Part shown: one piece after another, positions 17,430-27,749 of the stretch
How the letters are laid out: every line of letters begins with the position of its first letter
How positions within the stretch are numbered: the stretch's first letter is position 1
NCBI RefSeq assembly: GCF_001021045.1
Contig: NZ_CP011545.1
Location: 186,001-250,000, forward strand
DNA from: Corynebacterium testudinoris
GTDB taxonomy: Bacteria; Actinomycetota; Actinomycetes; Mycobacteriales; Mycobacteriaceae
Direction: 5' to 3'
DNA: 64,000 bases
Position numbers and translations under genes: made by a program
Notes under the pieces: generated by a model
What the model was told of the DNA's origin: nothing
What the model saw: the letters and a program-made list of their open reading frames with translations, nothing else
The model's database searches: none

Positions 17430-17753
17430 ATGACTCAGCCCGATATGGCCCAGATCCTCGCTCAGGCTCAGGAGATGCAGGCGCAGCTTCAGCAGGCGCA
17501 GGCGGAAATCCTCGCCACCAATGTCACCGGCACCGCAGGCAATGGCCTGGTCACGGTGACCATTAGCGGCGGCGGCGAGGTCCAGGAAGTGATCATCGAT
17601 CCGCAGGTGGTGGACCCGGAGGATGTGGATACCCTGCAGGACCTGGTGACCGGCGCTTTCCGTGATGCCCATGAGAAGGCCGGCCAGCTGGCCGTGGAGA
17701 AGATGGGTCCGCTGTCCCAGGGCGGGGACCCCTTCGGCGGAATGCTCGGCTAG
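17430..17753 (+). CDS. YbaB/EbfC nucleoid-associated protein
   Basis: A 107-residue protein: an N-terminal helix rich in Gln (QEMQAQLQQAQAEI) followed by the strand region GNGLVTVTISGGGEVQEVIIDPQVVDP, both typical of YbaB. It binds DNA as a dimer. The dnaX-ybaB-recR order is widely conserved and present here; ACGAAAGG gives a ribosome site. Confidence 0.92.
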   Translation: MTQPDMAQILAQAQEMQAQLQQAQAEILATNVTGTAGNGLVTVTISGGGEVQEVIIDPQVVDPEDVDTLQDLVTGAFRDAHEKAGQLAVEKMGPLSQGGDPFGGMLG

Positions 17754-17795
17754 TTCACCACAACGTTTCACAGTAGGAAGGGCCGCTGAGGCTAC

Positions 17796-18452
17796 GTGTT
17801 TGAAGGACCCCTGCAGGACCTCATTGATGAGTTGTCCCGCTTGCCTGGCGTCGGCCCCAAAAGTGCCCAGCGCATCGCCTTTCACCTGCTCTCCGTCGAT
17901 CCCGATGACGTGGATCGGCTGACGGCGGCGCTGGAATCCTTGCGCGATGGCGTGCAATTTTGCCGGATCTGCTGCAATATTTCGCGCGACGCGGTTTGCC
18001 GGATCTGCGCCGATTCGGGCCGTGATCGCGGCATGATCTGTGTGGTCGAGGAACCGAAGGACATCCAGGTCATCGAGCGCACCGGCGAGTTCAATGGCCG
18101 CTATCACGTGTTGGGTGGCGCGCTGGATCCGCTGGCCAACATCGGCCCGAAGGACTTGCACATTTCGGTGTTGTTGCAGCGGATCGGCGGGGTGTTGCCG
18201 GATCGGGAGCTGGCGGATTCGACGCCGCAGGCGCCGCTTTTCGACGACGTGCCCGACATCCACGAGGTCATCCTCGCCACCGATCCCAACACCGAAGGGG
18301 AGGCTACCGCCTCCTATCTCGCACGCCTGTTGCGTGACTTCCCCGATCTCACGGTGTCCCGCCTGGCGTCGGGCATGCCCCTGGGCGGCGACTTGGAGTT
18401 CGTGGATGAACTCACTTTGTCGCGCGCCCTGAGCGGTCGCCTCACCCTCTGA
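17796..18452 (+). CDS. recR: Recombination mediator protein RecR
   Basis: The 218-residue RecR acts with RecF/RecO to load RecA at gaps. Seen in order: helix-hairpin-helix region [17 protein letters not shown], the four-Cys zinc finger ([16 protein letters not shown]), and the Toprim domain with [14 protein letters not shown] and [15 protein letters not shown]. Starts with GTG; it abuts gatD tail to tail with no gap. Confidence 0.95.
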   Translation: MFEGPLQDLIDELSRLPGVGPKSAQRIAFHLLSVDPDDVDRLTAALESLRDGVQFCRICCNISRDAVCRICADSGRDRGMICVVEEPKDIQVIERTGEFNGRYHVLGGALDPLANIGPKDLHISVLLQRIGGVLPDRELADSTPQAPLFDDVPDIHEVILATDPNTEGEATASYLARLLRDFPDLTVSRLASGMPLGGDLEFVDELTLSRALSGRLTL

Positions 18453-19205
18453 TTACTTGAGGCGTTCCTTGCGCAGGCGATCGATGGCCGGGATATCCAA
18501 CGGCTCTAGGTCAGCCAGGGCCACGCCCATGGCTCGCGCCAGCAGCAGGTCCGCTAGCTGCGGGTTTCGTGCCAGCGCGGGACCGTGCAGGTAGGTGGCG
18601 ATGACGCTGCCCTGCACGGCACCCTCGGCGAAGCGCTGGCGGGAATCATCCGGTAGGTCAGCGGCCGCGGCGACATCGCAGTTGCCGACGCCGCGAGTGA
18701 CCCGCCCCAGGGGTTCAGCCGCCGGGCCGAGGATCGTGGCGCCGAGGTGGTTTTCAAAGCCGGTGAGCGGCTCCGTCAACTCCGCCGTGATACCCACACC
18801 GGTCGGGGTGGTGGCAACCTCGTTGATGGCGCGGCGCTCGAGGGCGGTGGTGGTGGCGTCGAGCAGCCCCACCCCGTCGATGACCCGGCCGGACGCTCGG
18901 AAAGACTCGCCGAGGACCTGCAAACCGGCACACACGGCGAACACGGGGCGACCATTGTTCGCGGCGCGGGTGAGGCCACCGTCGGCGATGAGGTGTTCTG
19001 CCGCGAGGATTTGGGCGGTGTCCTCGCCGCCGCCGACGCAATAGACATCCAGGTCAGCGGGGACGGCATCGCCGAGCTTGATGTGGAGGATGTCGGCGTC
19101 CATGCCGCGCATCCGGGCGCGCTGCCGGAGGACGAGGGCGTTGCCGTCATCGCCGTAGGTGCCCAGGACGTCGGGCAGGACGAGCCCGATGGTGAGATCA
19201 GCCAC
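18453..19205 (-). CDS. gatD: Lipid II isoglutaminyl synthase, glutaminase subunit GatD
   Basis: A 250-residue class I glutamine amidotransferase that supplies ammonia to MurT, which amidates the alpha-carboxyl of D-iGlu in lipid II. The catalytic Cys is in VFAVCAGLQVLGESF (C92), and the His is in IATYLHGPALARNP. Its start lies inside the 3' end of murT by 8 bases, so the pair is translationally coupled. Peptidoglycan amidation is expected in corynebacteria. Confidence 0.92.
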   Translation of the reverse strand: MADLTIGLVLPDVLGTYGDDGNALVLRQRARMRGMDADILHIKLGDAVPADLDVYCVGGGEDTAQILAAEHLIADGGLTRAANNGRPVFAVCAGLQVLGESFRASGRVIDGVGLLDATTTALERRAINEVATTPTGVGITAELTEPLTGFENHLGATILGPAAEPLGRVTRGVGNCDVAAAADLPDDSRQRFAEGAVQGSVIATYLHGPALARNPQLADLLLARAMGVALADLEPLDIPAIDRLRKERLK

Positions 19206-20466
19206 GGTTTTCCAGCTCCTTCTTCAGATCGCGGAAAGCGGTGTAGTTGGCCAGCACTTCGATTCGGCCCGGGGGGCAGGCCATGATCGCCTTGACGGGG
19301 TCGGGGATGTGCTCATGGGCAATGTCGGCGTAGATGAGCCGCACGTCAAGGTCGGTGCTGCGCTCGCCGGAGGCCATGACGGAAAGATCCCCGAAGTCCT
19401 CAAAGCGCACGTCCCACAGCCAGGACAGATCTTCGCCGTCGGCGACTTGGCCGTTGACGGCGATGACTAGGCCATCGGCGGAGCGATCAACCATGGACAA
19501 GGCCTCCTGCCAGCCGGCGGGGTTCTTGGCCAGCAGCAGGTGAATATCCCGGTCGCCCAAGTGAATGGTGGAGTAGCGCCCGGCGACGTTGTCCACGCCC
19601 TCGGCGGCGGCGACGGCCTGGTCCAAGGGAATATCAAAACCCTCGACCGCTGCGGCGATGGCCTGGGTGGCGTTGCCGCGATTGGCCCGGCCGGGCAGCT
19701 GAAGGTTGAGGGAGGAGGAACCGGCGGGGGAGGACAGGCCCTCCTCGGTGACCGTCCAGGTGGGGGTGGGGCGGCGGAACTCGCGGCCGTCGGCAAGCTT
19801 TTTCATTGCCCACCAGTCATCGCCCTCCCGGACGATGTGACCGCCGGTGCGCGGGCAGGAGACGGAGTCGCCGGTCCAGCCGGCGCCGGCGGCGACCCAC
19901 ACCACGTTGGGGGCATCGAGGGCGACCGAGGTCATGAGGACGTCATCGCAGTTGGCGATGACCACCATGTCTGGGTGCGCCATGACGGCCCCGCGCAGGG
20001 CCCGCTCGATCTTGTTGATCTCGCCGACCCGGTCCAGCTGGTCGCGGGTGAGGTTGAGCAGCACCAGCGCCTGCGGCCGAAGACGATCAGCGACGGCCGG
20101 AACGTGGAGCTCATCAACCTCTAAAACGATGTGAGAGGCGTCCTTGCCAGCCAGCAGGGCGGAAATGATGCCCGCATCCATGTTGTCGCCGCCATCATTG
20201 GTGGCCACCTGATGCGTCGTGCGCAACGCCGCCGCCAACATCCGCGTGGTGGTGGATTTGCCGTTCGTGCCGGTAACCAGCACCGCCGGGCGGCCATCGC
20301 CCAGCTTTTCCATAATGGTTGGGTCAATCGCATTCGCCACGAGGCCGCCGATCATGCCACCGGCCCCGCGCCCACTGAGGCGAGAGGCGGTGGTGGCGAG
20401 GGTAGCGGCACCGGTGGCGACGTTAGATCGCAGGCGTCGCAGGGTTTGCGGAATTCGTCCAGGCAT
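19198..20466 (-). CDS. murT: Lipid II isoglutaminyl synthase, ligase subunit MurT
   Basis: A Mur-ligase-like enzyme of 422 residues that activates the D-glutamate carboxyl with ATP. The P-loop is VTGTNGKSTTTRML (residues 64-77). Well-studied MurT proteins contain a four-Cys zinc ribbon in the middle domain; here the first Cys is present (SCPRTGG, C204) but its partner is Thr207, and no Cys pair follows before RRPTPTW. The start ATG is preceded at seven bases by TACGCT (20474-20479), suggesting a leaderless message. Confidence 0.9.
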   Translation of the reverse strand: MPGRIPQTLRRLRSNVATGAATLATTASRLSGRGAGGMIGGLVANAIDPTIMEKLGDGRPAVLVTGTNGKSTTTRMLAAALRTTHQVATNDGGDNMDAGIISALLAGKDASHIVLEVDELHVPAVADRLRPQALVLLNLTRDQLDRVGEINKIERALRGAVMAHPDMVVIANCDDVLMTSVALDAPNVVWVAAGAGWTGDSVSCPRTGGHIVREGDDWWAMKKLADGREFRRPTPTWTVTEEGLSSPAGSSSLNLQLPGRANRGNATQAIAAAVEGFDIPLDQAVAAAEGVDNVAGRYSTIHLGDRDIHLLLAKNPAGWQEALSMVDRSADGLVIAVNGQVADGEDLSWLWDVRFEDFGDLSVMASGERSTDLDVRLIYADIAHEHIPDPVKAIMACPPGRIEVLANYTAFRDLKKELENRG

Positions 20467-20506
20467 GGCGTTAAGCGTAGTGGAAACGCGGCCGAACCCC
20501 GGAAGG

Positions 20507-21541
20507 CTAGTCGCGCTGGTCCTTGACGTGCTCCACGGCCTTCATAAATTCCGCGTCCGAGAGCAGCGGAATCCCCTTCCGCTTCGCGTGCATCGCCTTG
20601 CCGCGCAGATCAGAGGTCTTGTTGCACACCACCACGGAGGTCTGGCGGGTCAGCTTCTCCGAATAGGCTAGATCCTCGCGCAGGCAGGCCTCGATGATGA
20701 CGTTGGGATCCATGACGATCTCCGGCGCGACGACCACCTCCATCCCGCGGACCAGGTGCTCCTGAAAAGTCCCCGGATTGGGCAGCGGGCGATCAGCCTC
20801 CACGGCGTCGACGCGGACGTGAGTACGCTGCAGGCCGAAGCGATCAGCGCGGAGCTCGGATGGCTCCCGGGAGCACAACTCGCCGGTGGACTCGGTGCGG
20901 AACACGTCGATGAGCAGCAAAGTTTCCTGCCGAGTGGTTTCTAGCTCCGGGCGCAGAGCACGCTCAACCGTCGCCACCGGCGATGGCGCCGCAATGCCCA
21001 CTGCCTGCGCCACCGAGGCCAACCGGGTGTCCTCAAAGGTCACGCCCTGCCGGCGTGCCGTCGCCAGCGTATCGACGATCGCGATCGGCTTCGGGATGTG
21101 CCCCACCCGCTGCCGGCGCCGACGACCGCGCCCCCGGCCCCGCCCGCGGGATCGGTTCGAGCGGGCTGCAGCGTTCATCGCGCGGCGCGCCTCGGACACG
21201 ATGAACCCCCACCCGACGGGGGAATTGTGGACGACGAGCGTGCGGTCGTCGATAAGCCGGTCCAGCGTGCGCAGGACCTTGGAGAACTTCTGACCCTCCG
21301 CGACCTCCTCCGGGGAAAGACCGTGATAATGCCGCGGACCCGGATCCGAACCCGGATCGAGGACCGTGTGGTACTTTTCGCCGACCTCCCCAGCCGCGTT
21401 AAACGTCACCACATCCACGGCCACCAACCGGCCCGTCGACGGATGGATCCCCGTCGCCTGCGTCGTCAGGGCGACAAACGGGAACGCGTCCACCTCAGCG
21501 GAGCGAGCAGAATTATCGGGAGTCCCGTTGGGCGTGGTCAT
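20507..21541 (-). CDS. DnaQ-like exonuclease-fold protein with BRCT domain, catalytic residues missing
   Basis: A 344-residue protein. The first part has the outline of a DEDD exonuclease (polymerase III epsilon type), but motif I reads FVALTTQATG, with T26 and Q28 where Asp and Glu are expected, and motif II reads HNSPVGWGF, lacking the Asp. An Arg/Gly-rich insert (residues ~127-145) interrupts the domain. The C-terminal ~85 residues look like a BRCT domain (LVRGMEVVVAP...KTSDLRGKAMHA). It is probably not a nuclease; protein or DNA-end binding is an inference. TAGACT at 21549-21554 is seven bases before the ATG. Confidence 0.75.
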   Translation of the reverse strand: MTTPNGTPDNSARSAEVDAFPFVALTTQATGIHPSTGRLVAVDVVTFNAAGEVGEKYHTVLDPGSDPGPRHYHGLSPEEVAEGQKFSKVLRTLDRLIDDRTLVVHNSPVGWGFIVSEARRAMNAAARSNRSRGRGRGRGRRRRQRVGHIPKPIAIVDTLATARRQGVTFEDTRLASVAQAVGIAAPSPVATVERALRPELETTRQETLLLIDVFRTESTGELCSREPSELRADRFGLQRTHVRVDAVEADRPLPNPGTFQEHLVRGMEVVVAPEIVMDPNVIIEACLREDLAYSEKLTRQTSVVVCNKTSDLRGKAMHAKRKGIPLLSDAEFMKAVEHVKDQRD

Positions 21542-21551
21542 TGTTCAGAGT

Positions 21552-22388
21552 CTAGATGCTGAGACGGGAGAGGACGACCGTGGACACGATCATCATGCCG
21601 AAGGCCACCACCATCCAGCCCCACTCCCAGCCTTCCACCCGAAACCTTTCGAAGAGGACCAGGTAGCCGAGGGCGAAGGCAACGATCGGCTCCCCGATTT
21701 TCATCGCTGGCAGGGACGTCCGCAACGCCCCAGCCGTGAACGCGTTTTGCTGGACCCACGTGCCCAATGACGCCGCGAGGATGAGGGCGTAGAGCTCCCA
21801 CGCCGTGAGCAGCCCCGGGATGCCAGAGGCAACGAAGACATCCGCGACGGCCTTGGACAACACCGCGACGTAACCAAACACCGCGCCCGTGACCAAGCCC
21901 TGCAGCAAGGCCCGCTCCCGCCTGATCTGGCGACGAGCAATCCGATCCATCGCCGTGAGCACCACGATTCCCACCGCCAGGGCCGGAATCCACCGCTCCA
22001 GGGGAGGGTGATCCTCGCCGCCGACGGGTCGACCAATGAGCACCAGCGCGGTAACCGACAGCGTCAACATGGCCGACCAGAATGTTTCCTGCCGGCTGAT
22101 GCGCCGACCCTCATACATCGCCGACAGTGGCAGCGTGAACATCAACGACATCACCAGCACCGGCTGCACAATGAGCAACGGGCCAAAACCCAGCGCAACC
22201 ACCTGCAACACATAAGCGATGATCGCGGTGGACATGCCCGCCCACCACAACGGCCGGCGCATGGCCACGAGGATCGCAGAGGATCCCTGGGGCGCGCTTT
22301 CGACGATGCGGTGGCGGACGACCGTACCCCACGCGATCGTCAGGGCCGAAGCCAACGCGAAGAGCACGGCAAGGACGTAGCTGTGCAC
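21552..22388 (-). CDS. DMT-family (EamA/NIPA-like) membrane transporter
   Basis: A 278-residue protein with about nine to ten hydrophobic helices, in the two-repeat layout of drug/metabolite transporters. Repeats are suggested by LLIVQPVLVMSLMFTLPLSA and the matching MKIGEPIVAFALGYLVLFE. Substrate unknown. It starts with GTG at 22388; TAGGCT at 22396-22401 on this strand lies seven bases upstream, and no ribosome site is seen, so leaderless translation is likely. Confidence 0.75.
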   Translation of the reverse strand: MHSYVLAVLFALASALTIAWGTVVRHRIVESAPQGSSAILVAMRRPLWWAGMSTAIIAYVLQVVALGFGPLLIVQPVLVMSLMFTLPLSAMYEGRRISRQETFWSAMLTLSVTALVLIGRPVGGEDHPPLERWIPALAVGIVVLTAMDRIARRQIRRERALLQGLVTGAVFGYVAVLSKAVADVFVASGIPGLLTAWELYALILAASLGTWVQQNAFTAGALRTSLPAMKIGEPIVAFALGYLVLFERFRVEGWEWGWMVVAFGMMIVSTVVLSRLSI

Positions 22389-22434
22389 GCTGACTAGCCT
22401 AATTGGGAAACCGCGCCGGGGGTTTAGTGGACGC

Positions 22435-24297
<1,863 letters not shown>

Positions 24298-24386
24298 TTA
24301 CGAGTATGTGGCTACTCAGGGGCCTTGGATGGCCTGCACTGGAAGCGCTTTGGTCTCACTGCAACCTTAAGGAAGTGAAGCAGTTC

Positions 24387-24429
24387 CACAACCGGCGTCA
24401 CCAATCTCCGCGACGGGGTGCCGGTCGTG
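24387..24429 (-). promoter_or_regulatory. leuA leader RNA hairpin
   Basis: Just after the leader-peptide stop, CACGACCGGC pairs with GCCGGTTGTG over ten base pairs (one G-U). A second, competing short hairpin joins ACTGC/GCAGT at 24358-24384. This fits ribosome-mediated attenuation, though I do not see a clean T-run terminator. Confidence 0.45.
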
Positions 24430-24433
24430 TGAT

Positions 24434-24487
24434 TTAGACCTGAGACCCGCCGCGGCGAAGAAGGAGGAGGTTCGCGCGGGAGAACAT
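24434..24487 (-). CDS. leuL: leuA leader peptide
   Basis: A 17-residue peptide, MFSRANLLLLRRGGSQV, too short for ordinary gene calls. It has four leucine codons in a row (CTC CTC CTT CTT), the mark of leucine attenuation. The -10 TAGCAT ends seven bases before the ATG, so the message is leaderless. Leader-peptide control of leuA has been described for C. glutamicum, and this is the local counterpart. Confidence 0.85.
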   Translation of the reverse strand: MFSRANLLLLRRGGSQV

Positions 24488-24494
24488 GGGAAGA

Positions 24495-24522
24495 ATGCTA
24501 CACACCCTTCCGGGCGCGTCAA
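24495..24522 (-). promoter_or_regulatory. leuA promoter
   Basis: On the leftward strand, TTGACG (24517-24522) and TAGCAT (24495-24500) are 16 bases apart. The start codon of the leader peptide lies seven bases downstream of the -10. Confidence 0.75.
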
Positions 24523-24646
24523 CCGTTTTCAGCAAAACTCGGGGGTGGAAGATGCTTATCGACGCACCCCCCGTCCCCCAGGTGGGCAGGAAAAGCCGCC
24601 CCGGCGGTGAGATGGTAGATGCAGATCCGAGGGGGAGAAGAGATCA

Positions 24647-24975
24647 GTGTCCGACAGGTGGAGCATTGAGTACGACGAAGGCGGCAAGTTTGAGCGATTC
24701 TTTAGCACATTGGGGAACTACGAACAGGCCGTCTTAGTTGCTGCCATTGAGAACGTCCTGGAGCCATACGGCATCGACATCTGCTACGGCGACTGGGAAA
24801 AAGTCTGGGCCAGAACCTGTATGAGCTCCGGATTCGCCGTTCATTACCCACGATCTTGCGTGAATACAGGCCCTCCCTCCTGGAGGAGATTGAACAGGCC
24901 CGAAGGCAGTTGAAGCGATGGCAGGAAGATCGTCGGCGAGCTTTCCCAGCGTGCGAAACAGTCTTGGCCTGCGCA
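24647..24975 (+). pseudogene. Broken HigB/RelE-like (Gp49 type) toxin gene
   Basis: The GTG at 24647 opens SDRWSIEYDEGGKFERFF, resembling the N-terminus of phage-type Gp49/HigB toxins, and continues to about 24800. The frame must then shift (near a run of five A bases) to read GQNLYELRIRRSLPTILREY, and this continues directly into a tail like RRQLKRWQED. The central strand part of the family, usually between these two, is absent. A frameshift plus an internal deletion make it non-functional as a toxin. Confidence 0.65.
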
Positions 24976-25219
24976 TGTTGATGCAGTCTATGACGCCGCA
25001 GCGACTTCCTATGCCGACGAGGTCAACGCTCGAGAAGACTTGGGTCGAAGGCTGGCGGCCGCTCGTCAGGAACGCCGTTTGTCGCAGAAGCAGCTCTCTG
25101 AGATCTCCGGTATCCAGCAAGCCGAGATCAGTAGGATCGAGCGAGGTCGAGCTAACCCCACCCTGGCCACCCTGGAGCGTTTCACTGGCCCTCTCGGGGT
25201 ACGCCTCTCCGTCGCCTAG
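24920..25219 (+). pseudogene. HigA/XRE antitoxin remnant
   Basis: This frame reads GRKIVGELSQRAKQSW and later a complete XRE helix-turn-helix (SQKQLSEISGIQQAEISRIERG), ending at 25219. There is no in-frame ATG or GTG before the domain; the ATG at 24918 is one base out of frame, so a single-base loss seems to have broken the start. A TTG at the edge of the HTH could still give a short DNA-binding protein. Paired with the damaged toxin upstream. Confidence 0.6.
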
Positions 25220-25413
25220 CTTTCTTCGCCAGGTGGGTAGTCACGCTTAAATGCCACAGTCGTACCTGATGTCGCCTCCTGTCGGGGAGCTCCATCCTGG
25301 GTCGTGTTGCCCTAGGGGTGTTTGACTCGGTGTCGTGGCTCTAGTTTCTCGTCCAGATGTTGAGCGCCCTCCGCCCCTTAAATAGCAGGCCATAGGTCGG
25401 GGCGGTAGGGGGC

Positions 25414-25506
25414 TTACATCAAGGAGCTGAGGAAGCCGGTGAAACCGTTGTATCCGCTGAGGTAGGCGATGACGTTGGCGATGGCGAGGAGAAGTCCGGT
25501 GCTCAT
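25414..25506 (-). CDS. 30-residue hydrophobic peptide
   Basis: The leftward strand encodes MSTGLLLAIANVIAYLSGYN followed by GFTGFLSSLM, 30 residues, with GAAAGG about 8 bases before the ATG. The sequence is hydrophobic and amphipathic, with Gly and Ser spacing. It is shorter than the known corynebacterial porins PorA (about 45) and PorH (about 57), and I do not recognise it. It lies alone between the HigBA relic and deoD. Function unknown; a membrane-active or cell-wall peptide is possible. Confidence 0.55.
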   Translation of the reverse strand: MSTGLLLAIANVIAYLSGYNGFTGFLSSLM

Positions 25507-25658
25507 GTGGGAACCTTTCGTGGGGTGAGATTTCTCTTCATTTTAGAGGTCAAAATAATTTCCGGGGTAAGGTATGTGTCGTGGGGTAAGTCACAGGGGT
25601 GGCACAAATGTAACTAGCTCCATTGCCATTTGTTCCGAACGGGTTTAGGGTGGTCCTT

Positions 25659-26375
25659 ATGACGACCAAGAGCACTCCTCACATCAATCCGCGTGGTGTC
25701 GATATCGCCGAGACCATCCTGCTGCCGGGTGATCCGCTGCGCGCCAAGTTCATCGCCGAGACCTACTTGGACGACGTTGTCCAGTTCAACGACGTCCGCA
25801 ACATGCTCGGCTACACCGGCTCCTACCGCGGAGCGCCGATCTCCGTGATGGGGTCCGGCATGGGTATCCCCTCCATCAGCATTTATGCCTGGGAGCTCAT
25901 CAACATTTTCGAGTGTAAGAAGGTAGTCCGCATCGGTTCCTGCGGCTCCCTGCAGCCGGATATTGATCTCTACGAGATCATCGTGGGGCAGTCCGCCTCG
26001 ACCGACTCCAACATCCTCGACCAGTACAACGTGCCCGGCACGTGGGCTCCCACCGCATCGTGGAAGCTCCTCAAGGCCGTCACCGATGAAGCTGAGAAGC
26101 AGAACGTCAACGTACACGTGGGCAACATTCTCTCCAGTGACATCTTCTACCACGCAGACGACACCGCGAACCAGCGTTGGTCTGACATGGGCGTCCTCGG
26201 CGTTGAGATGGAATCCGCTGGCCTCTACGCCATTGCCGCCCGGGCTGGCGTCGACGCCCTCGGCCTGTTCACTGTCTCTGACAACATCTTGACCGGTGGC
26301 TCCACCACCCCGGAGGAGCGCCAGACAGCCTTCACCCAGATGATGGAACTCGCTCTTCCGTTGGCTGAGGTCTAG
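25659..26375 (+). CDS. deoD: Purine nucleoside phosphorylase (DeoD type)
   Basis: A 238-residue enzyme splitting purine nucleosides with phosphate. Seen: LLPGDPLRAKFIAE (phosphate site), GSGMGIPSISIYAWEL, VRIGSCGS, GVEMESAGLYAIA with the ribose-binding Glu, and TVSDNI with the purine Asp. The ATG at 25659 is preferred over an upstream start since TAGGGT (25646-25651) precedes it by seven bases. The MFS gene follows after 6 bases, suggesting transport of a nucleoside or base. Confidence 0.92.
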   Translation: MTTKSTPHINPRGVDIAETILLPGDPLRAKFIAETYLDDVVQFNDVRNMLGYTGSYRGAPISVMGSGMGIPSISIYAWELINIFECKKVVRIGSCGSLQPDIDLYEIIVGQSASTDSNILDQYNVPGTWAPTASWKLLKAVTDEAEKQNVNVHVGNILSSDIFYHADDTANQRWSDMGVLGVEMESAGLYAIAARAGVDALGLFTVSDNILTGGSTTPEERQTAFTQMMELALPLAEV

Positions 26376-26381
26376 ATCGCC

Positions 26382-27740
26382 GTGAGTACTCCCACCAATA
26401 CGCCGCGCAGCGCGGTCAATCCCAAGGCCGCAGTCCCGGTCCTGCTCTTTGCCTTCGTCTTCTGTCTGATTGTGGACAACGGGTTCAAGACGATGACCAT
26501 GCCCATCGCTGAGGGCCTGGGCATCTCCGACAACACCGCTAGCCTCCAGGCTTCCCTGGCCGGCGTGGTTATCGGCATCGGCGCTGTGGTGTACGCGGCG
26601 TTGGCCGATTCGATTTCCATCCGCAAGCTCATGCTCGTCGGCGTGGGCTTCATCGTTGTCGGTTCCCTCATCGGCTTCATTTTCTCCGGCTCGTGGCCGA
26701 TGGTGCTCACCGGCCGTATCATCCAGACCGCTGGTCTGGCTGCCGCTGAGACGCTCTACGTCATTTACGTGACCAAGCATCTCGCGCCGGAAGATCAAAA
26801 GACCTACCTTGGTTTCTCCACCGCGGCCTTCCAGTTCGGCCTCCTTGTCGGCGCGCTGACCAGTGGATTCATTGCCACCTACGTCTCGTGGACGGCAATG
26901 TTCCTCATCCCGCTCATCCTCATCCTGGTCGTCCCGGCGATTTACAAGATGATCCCCGAGGACGAGGCCGTCGAAGGCCACCTCGACATCCTGGGCCTGT
27001 TCCTCATCGCGTTGTTCGCCTCCAGCCTGACGATGTACATGCAGGCGTTCAATCCGCTGTGGCTCGTGCCCACCATCATCGGTCTCATCCTCTTCGCCTG
27101 GCACGTCAAGTCCCACAATGGCGCCCTCGTGCGACCGGAGTTCTTCACCAACGGCCGCTACGTGTGGGCGATCGTTCTCGTGTTCATCGTGTACTCGACC
27201 CAGCTCGGCTACATCTTCCTCCTGCCTTACGCTGCGAACTCGCTGCACGGTATGTCCTTGGATCGCGCCGCCCTGCTCATGGTTCCGGGCTACGCGTGCG
27301 CCGTGCTCGTCGGTATCTTCTCCGGCAAGATCGGCAAGGTGTTGACCTCGCGCCAGACCATCTTCACGGCGCTGGCGATGATCGTCGGCTCCCTCGTCCT
27401 GGCGGCATTGTTCATGCAGGTCCACGTCGGCGTGCTGATCATCTCCATCGTGCTCTTCGCCTCCGGCTTCGCCCTGCTCTACGCTCCCTTGGTTAACACG
27501 GCGCTGAGCAACATTCCGCCCGCTAAGTCCGGAATCGCGATCGGTTTCTACAACCTCATCATCAACATCGCCATCCCCCTGGGCATCGCTTACACCGCGA
27601 AGCTGCAGGATGTGGGCTTGAGCTTCTCCACTATCCTGTGGGTGCTTGCGGCGATTGCCGCTGGAGGTGCGCTCATCTACTTCCTGGCGGATCGCACCAT
27701 GTCGGTTCGGGAAAAGGCCGCTGAGTCAGCTCCCGCCTAA
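26382..27740 (+). CDS. Major facilitator superfamily transporter
   Basis: A 452-residue membrane protein with 12-14 predicted helices. It has the look of the drug:H+ antiporter families: helix 1 (LLFAFVFCLIVDNGFKTMTM), the long first half and GRIIQTAGLAAAETLYVIYV, similar to the Tet(L)/LmrB type. It starts with GTG 6 bases after deoD and is probably co-transcribed, so a nucleoside-related substrate is also conceivable. Substrate not determinable. Confidence 0.8.
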   Translation: MSTPTNTPRSAVNPKAAVPVLLFAFVFCLIVDNGFKTMTMPIAEGLGISDNTASLQASLAGVVIGIGAVVYAALADSISIRKLMLVGVGFIVVGSLIGFIFSGSWPMVLTGRIIQTAGLAAAETLYVIYVTKHLAPEDQKTYLGFSTAAFQFGLLVGALTSGFIATYVSWTAMFLIPLILILVVPAIYKMIPEDEAVEGHLDILGLFLIALFASSLTMYMQAFNPLWLVPTIIGLILFAWHVKSHNGALVRPEFFTNGRYVWAIVLVFIVYSTQLGYIFLLPYAANSLHGMSLDRAALLMVPGYACAVLVGIFSGKIGKVLTSRQTIFTALAMIVGSLVLAALFMQVHVGVLIISIVLFASGFALLYAPLVNTALSNIPPAKSGIAIGFYNLIINIAIPLGIAYTAKLQDVGLSFSTILWVLAAIAAGGALIYFLADRTMSVREKAAESAPA

Positions 27741-27749
27741 GCTTAAGCA

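Noticed and set aside
24486..24737. Rightward frame over the leuA promoter
   Set aside because: Covers the leuA promoter and leader in antisense and shows no motifs.
25414..25506. Assignment of the 30-residue peptide as PorA/PorH porin
   Set aside because: Shorter than both and no recognisable sequence match.
25614..27425. 603-codon frame opposite deoD and the MFS gene
   Set aside because: Shadow composition (Asp/Glu/His/Gly-rich) over two well-supported genes.
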